Shown: piece by piece, positions 60,487-64,000 of the stretch
Position numbering within the stretch: the stretch's first letter is position 1
Layout of the letters: every line of letters starts with the position of its first letter
From: Alicyclobacillus_A sp963788285
GTDB taxonomy: Bacteria > Bacillota > Bacilli > Alicyclobacillales > Alicyclobacillaceae
Reading direction: 5' to 3'
NCBI GenBank assembly: GCA_963788285.1
Contig: CAWBGB010000015.1
Coordinates: 135,616 to 199,615, forward strand
DNA length: 64,000 nt
Made by a program: the position numbers and the translations under genes
Notes under the pieces: generated by a model
Seen by the model: only the letters and a program-made list of their open reading frames with translations
What the model was told of the DNA's origin: nothing
The model's database searches: none

Positions 60487-61575
60487 ATGGTTAAAGCGCT
60501 ATTATTCACCTCGGCCTTCGGTGACGGACATCGGCAAGTCGCCTGCGCACTCCGATACGCATTTGTGAAACGGGGAGTAGAAACTGTTGAGGTAGACTGC
60601 TTTCGTTCCACAAGTCCCCGCATTGCCGGATTGTTGGAATCGACATACGATTGGCTTACACGCCATGGCTCACACATCTATGGCATGATGTACAATCGAA
60701 CCGCTCACTTTGGTTCAAAAAGCAAACTGTGGAAATTCGCTTCAAGGGTATCTAAATCAGCCGCTATCGCTGCAATTGAAGAACATCGCCCTGACATAGT
60801 CCTGCAAGTGTTCCCGGACCACGCGATAGCGTCTCTGCCCCAAAGATTGCACAAACCGTACATCGGTGTTGTTTTAACAGACTATAGCATTCATGGACAT
60901 TGGTTTCACGAAAATGTCAACACATACTTCCTTCCACATGAAAGATTCGTTGCACGTGCGCAGCCTTTTGTACCACGCCATTCAGAACTGGTAGTCACAG
61001 GAATCCCAATTCGACCACAATTTTATACACGAACTGAGCATTTGGTCACACAAAGACAACATCCCTACATTGTGTTTGCGACGGGGGGGCGCGGGGTGTT
61101 CCCTCATGTCGCGTATACGGTGGAAGCCGCTTGTGACATGCTACCGGACTATGATGTGTACGTTATGTGTGGTCGAAGTATCTCTATGTATCAGGAAATA
61201 AAGGAGATTTCTCTCCGCATTCCACGTGTACAGGCCCTACCCTATGTTGAAGATGTGGATGCTTGGTTTCGTGGAGCTGAGTTTGCAGTAATTAAAGCAG
61301 GCGGAATTACGGTGAGTGAGTGTTTAGCTACTCGATGTCCCATGGTGCTTTATCGACCACAACCTGGACAAGAAGCGGATAATGCGGCTTTTTTAGAACA
61401 CGAGGGGGCGGGAAAGGTCGTTCGAAATCTGAAAGAATTTAAGGAAACTGTTACCCAGTTACGCTGTTCACAGAGGCAACGGGTAATGTCACAGATGTGT
61501 GAGCGCATTGCGCGTTCTGATGCTGCCGAACGCGTCGTGCAGCATGTCTTACGTAATGTAGGCTATATGAATTGA
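60487..61575 (+). CDS. MGDG synthase/MurG-type glycosyltransferase (paralogue 3)
   Basis: About 362 residues, closely parallel to the gene at 37176: ALLFTSAFGDGHRQVACALRYAFVKRG, EVDCFRSTS, YIGVVLTDYSIHGHWFHENVN, ATGGRGVFPH, VQALPYVEDVDAWFRGAEFAVIKAGGITVSECLATRCPMVLYRPQPGQEADNAAFL. Domain order is acceptor-binding MGDG domain, then GT28. It probably makes a glycosylated membrane lipid. GGGGAC is 6 nt before ATG 60487; the frame opens at ATG 60436. The paralogues differ most in the middle, which may reflect different acceptors. Confidence 0.86.
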   Translation: MVKALLFTSAFGDGHRQVACALRYAFVKRGVETVEVDCFRSTSPRIAGLLESTYDWLTRHGSHIYGMMYNRTAHFGSKSKLWKFASRVSKSAAIAAIEEHRPDIVLQVFPDHAIASLPQRLHKPYIGVVLTDYSIHGHWFHENVNTYFLPHERFVARAQPFVPRHSELVVTGIPIRPQFYTRTEHLVTQRQHPYIVFATGGRGVFPHVAYTVEAACDMLPDYDVYVMCGRSISMYQEIKEISLRIPRVQALPYVEDVDAWFRGAEFAVIKAGGITVSECLATRCPMVLYRPQPGQEADNAAFLEHEGAGKVVRNLKEFKETVTQLRCSQRQRVMSQMCERIARSDAAERVVQHVLRNVGYMN

Positions 61576-61730
61576 CCAGCAACTACAGGAAACTTTATTC
61601 AGGGTCCCGAATTGTTGTAAGTTTGTTTCCATGCAACTCCGTGACTATAGCCTGCAATCTATATGCTAAGTGAATAAATTTCTGGTAAAACACTAAGAAT
61701 ATGGTTTGTTTCCAATCCGGAGGTGTTCTC

Positions 61731-62054
61731 ATGGCATAATACGCTGTTTATGGATCTTTAGACAGTGAACTCAAGAAAAGATTTGCGGATGGCCTGCATG
61801 AAAAGTTCAATCACACAGATTATCAATTAGTCGAGCCACAACAAGACAACATTCGATTAGTATTTAACTTTGTAGATCCCAAAGACCCACGTCCATTTCG
61901 TCGAAAGGCACAAGCCACGTATGTGGTAAGTGTTGTAGAAACAAATGAGCCCCCAAAGGATGTTCTTCGCACCGCATACCCAATTCTAATTCGGTCATTG
62001 TCAAACTTGCTGATCTTTATTGTTAATCAACACAGCACGGGTGTGGCACGTTGA
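61731..62054 (+). pseudogene. Hypothetical protein gene with stop at codon 3
   Basis: ATG 61731 has an excellent SD (CGGAGG), yet codon 3 is TAA. The same frame then stays open for 104 codons: YAVYGSLDSELKKRFADGLHEKFNHTDYQLVEPQQDNIRLVFNFVDPKDPRPFRRKAQATYVV to VNQHSTGVAR. One base off, coding appearance seems to continue (VWHVDFDFAGLIFGQLVFH). A nonsense mutation plus a later +1 shift is the simplest reading. The family is not recognised. Confidence 0.5.
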
Positions 62055-62433
62055 TTTCGATTTCGCTGGGTTGATTTTTGGGCAGCTTGTTTTTCATGGC
62101 TCTTGTCTCCCATATGTCCTTTGACATGATAGATTGTTTCCTCACACACATGGCTTTTATTCAGTGGTATCCATACGGTCATATTAAGGCGTGACCTCGG
62201 GGTATATGTTTACATCCTATAGCGCTGGTACTTGCTTAACCTGTCACCTTCTGTGATTTTCTTAAGCTGAGATACCATGTGTTCCCATTCGCCCCTTAGG
62301 ATATTCCATCACTCATAATAGCGTTGGATAGGACAGCCAACGACTGGTGACTTCGTCGATATGGCAAACATGAAATCCTTGCGAATGACACATTTTATAT
62401 CTGAGGTCAATGCGAGCAAGGGGAAATTGTTTC
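62055..62433. other. Intergenic region, possible tail of the preceding decayed gene
   Basis: About 380 bp with no firm gene. The first ~60 bp may continue the decayed gene in another frame. The ribosome site AAGGGG of the lipoprotein gene is at 62418-62423. Confidence 0.35.
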
Positions 62434-63993
62434 ATGAGAATCTTGTTTATTGTGATTATCACTGTGACAATGTTAACTGGTTGCAGCATTCAGACGATGC
62501 CTAAACAATCCAGTGCGGTTTCTGATATGAACCGGCACAAAGTGGTTGTCATTGTTGTCGATTCGCTAATGGATCGGTCCATTCGATCGGCGATGAATGA
62601 CAAACAATTCGCTGCAATACGTTATTTAATGTCGCATGGGCACTACTTGAGTCATGTTGTTGCGTCATTTCCATCGATGTCGGTGTCTGACTTAAGCACC
62701 GTTGTAACCGGGGCCTATCCTGAGGAGCATCATATCCCAGGGCTAGTGTGGTTCGATACAAGCCGAGGGACCATTGTGAGCTATGGAAACAATCTCCGGC
62801 AAACCATCACACTCGGAACTCGGTCCGTATCACAAAGTGCCCTTTATGATCTAAATCAGACCCATCTCTCAAAGGGTATACGTACGATTTTTGAAGATCT
62901 ACAGGGTGCCGGGTACAGCACCGGGGCGATTAACATGCTCGTTTATCGTGGAAGAACACCTCATCAGCTCACGTTACCACTATATATGCGACCATTTGCA
63001 GGTACAGGTTCCTATACCGTCCGTGGACCCGACACGTTCGTACTTGGTCAACTCACCTCACAGGGAGTGGGGAGGAGTAAGGACGGAATTTTTCATAAAT
63101 TCGGGTTAAATGATGACTATGCCACCGATGAACTGGTTCAGCTCATTAAGCAAGGTAAGCTTCCTGATTTCACAATGGTGTATTTACCCAATAACGATAC
63201 TGTCGTCCACAAACACGGAGTCAACGCAATGCAGGGGATAGCTGATGTTGATAAGAACCTCCAGAAAGTCCTTTCTACATACGGTAGTTGGGATAAAACA
63301 TTACAGAACATGACTCTCATTGTGATGGGGGATGGAGGTGTTACACAGGTCTTTCCTAAAGGAAGACAACCTACTATTTTTCTAAAAAATGTATTTTCGA
63401 ATTATGTACTCCATCGTTGGGGTAAGAAAATGCAGTCAAATGATGATGTAGCGTTCGCCGTTAATTCAAGAATGGCATACGTTTATCTTTTGAGTGGCCG
63501 CATTCGACCTGATGATGCAGTTAAACAGTTAAAGCAGGAAAAGCGGATTGACGTAATCGCATGGACCGATGGAAACAACGTCTTCGTGACGAGACCAGAG
63601 AATACTGCATCTCCCTTGGTCTTTCGCAAAGACGGCCCTTTTACTGACCCGTACGGACAAACATGGAACATCCAGGGTGACCAGTCGTTGCTCGATATGA
63701 GAATGGGACCGGATGGTACCATAACATACGGTAAATACCCGGACGCTCTGCATCAACTCTGGAGTGCAGCACATTGCCAGAAAGGGCGATATATTATCGT
63801 AACTGCAAAAAAGGGGTACCAATTTGGGGATGAGAATGCCCCGAAGCATAATGGGGGTGCACAACAGGCTTCTTTGATTGACGATGATGTCTTTGCACCG
63901 ATAATTATTAACGGTACAAATCACGTTCTGAAGGAACCATCCCGGTTCGTGGATTTAAAGAAATACTTCATCTCCATTGTAAGATCTCCGTAA
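62434..63993 (+). CDS. Phosphodiesterase/alkaline-phosphatase-superfamily lipoprotein
   Basis: 519 residues. A lipoprotein signal (RILFIVIITVTMLTGC, lipobox LTGC) is followed by a type I phosphodiesterase/nucleotide pyrophosphatase-like domain: KVVVIVVDSLMDRSI (metal Asp), VVASFPSMSVSDLSTVVTGAYPEEHHIPGLVWF (nucleophile region, with Ser where Thr is common), FTMVYLPNNDTVVHKHG (Asp and His), LIVMGDGG and NAPKHNGG (His). The usual SDHG is GDGG here, so one metal-binding His may be missing. It acts at the outer face of the membrane on phosphodiester- or phospho-glycan-type substrates, possibly lipid-linked. ATG 62434 is preferred over the frame start at 62410. A UgtP-like gene is upstream. Confidence 0.83.
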   Translation: MRILFIVIITVTMLTGCSIQTMPKQSSAVSDMNRHKVVVIVVDSLMDRSIRSAMNDKQFAAIRYLMSHGHYLSHVVASFPSMSVSDLSTVVTGAYPEEHHIPGLVWFDTSRGTIVSYGNNLRQTITLGTRSVSQSALYDLNQTHLSKGIRTIFEDLQGAGYSTGAINMLVYRGRTPHQLTLPLYMRPFAGTGSYTVRGPDTFVLGQLTSQGVGRSKDGIFHKFGLNDDYATDELVQLIKQGKLPDFTMVYLPNNDTVVHKHGVNAMQGIADVDKNLQKVLSTYGSWDKTLQNMTLIVMGDGGVTQVFPKGRQPTIFLKNVFSNYVLHRWGKKMQSNDDVAFAVNSRMAYVYLLSGRIRPDDAVKQLKQEKRIDVIAWTDGNNVFVTRPENTASPLVFRKDGPFTDPYGQTWNIQGDQSLLDMRMGPDGTITYGKYPDALHQLWSAAHCQKGRYIIVTAKKGYQFGDENAPKHNGGAQQASLIDDDVFAPIIINGTNHVLKEPSRFVDLKKYFISIVRSP

Positions 63994-64000
63994 GGACACA

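Noticed and set aside
1..64000. CRISPR arrays, tRNA and rRNA genes
   Set aside because: No regularly spaced repeats, no tRNA T-loop/acceptor patterns and no rRNA-like blocks were seen by reading; a tRNAscan/Infernal run would settle this.

Overview
The window looks like a chromosomal segment from a Gram-positive, spore-former-type Bacillota, most probably an Alicyclobacillus-like member of the Bacillales. This is inferred from strong AGGAGG-type ribosome sites, frequent GTG and TTG starts, a Bacillus megaterium-style cobalamin gene set (CbiX with an MxCxxC motif and His tail, and the CbiH60 fusion), a BcrC-type phosphatase, ECF sigma control, and the absence of any outer-membrane gene. No rRNA, tRNA or CRISPR array was recognised.

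Layout. (1) 1-5.5 kb: the end of a UbiB-like kinase gene, a LuxR/GAF regulator, and a divergent lipid-linked operon containing a frameshifted SCP2 gene, an intact R2-like ligand-binding oxidase, a second SCP2 protein and an acyl-CoA ligase. (2) 5.8-14.1 kb: an MFS permease, a glycosyltransferase, and an alpha-glucan locus (DUF4912 protein, a GH57 branching enzyme fused to a GT4 glycogen-synthase-like domain, a nucleotidyltransferase and a GH15-like protein). (3) 14.3-33.4 kb: a cobalamin riboswitch with terminator, then a tightly overlapping anaerobic-type corrin operon: cbiX, cobA, cbiH60, cbiJ, cbiC, cbiD, cbiET, cbiL, cbiF, cbiG, cbiA, a decayed Ni/Co permease, cbiP, cobC, cbiB and cobD. 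A reverse-strand phosphatase, hemD and a precorrin-2 dehydrogenase follow. The genes cover uroporphyrinogen III to cobinamide. CobU, CobS, CobT and the corrinoid adenosyltransferase are not in the window.

(4) 33.5-64 kb: an envelope-related region with lower GC and many broken genes. Intact genes include three related MGDG/MurG-type glycosyltransferases, a polysaccharide deacetylase, VTT/DedA membrane proteins, an MreB paralogue, an ECF sigma/anti-sigma/membrane-protein operon, a BcrC-like phosphatase, a nitroreductase, a class A PBP, a DUF421 protein, an alpha/beta hydrolase, a cardiolipin synthase and a phosphodiesterase-like lipoprotein. Broken genes include a peptidoglycan-binding protein, a YuiD-type PAP2 protein, a GT51 transglycosylase, a DedA protein, an ABC-2 permease, SRAP and glycerol kinase fragments, and an ORF with a stop at codon 3. 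Two insertion sequences lie among them: an IS110-family element and an IS5/IS1182-type element with 13-bp terminal inverted repeats.

The main points to follow up are the number of single-lesion pseudogenes (true decay or assembly indels), the intact R2lox operon with a three-way-junction RNA-like element in front of the ligase gene, the GH57-GT4 fusion, and the non-coding ends of the IS110 element (an SD-masking hairpin and a possible bridge RNA).
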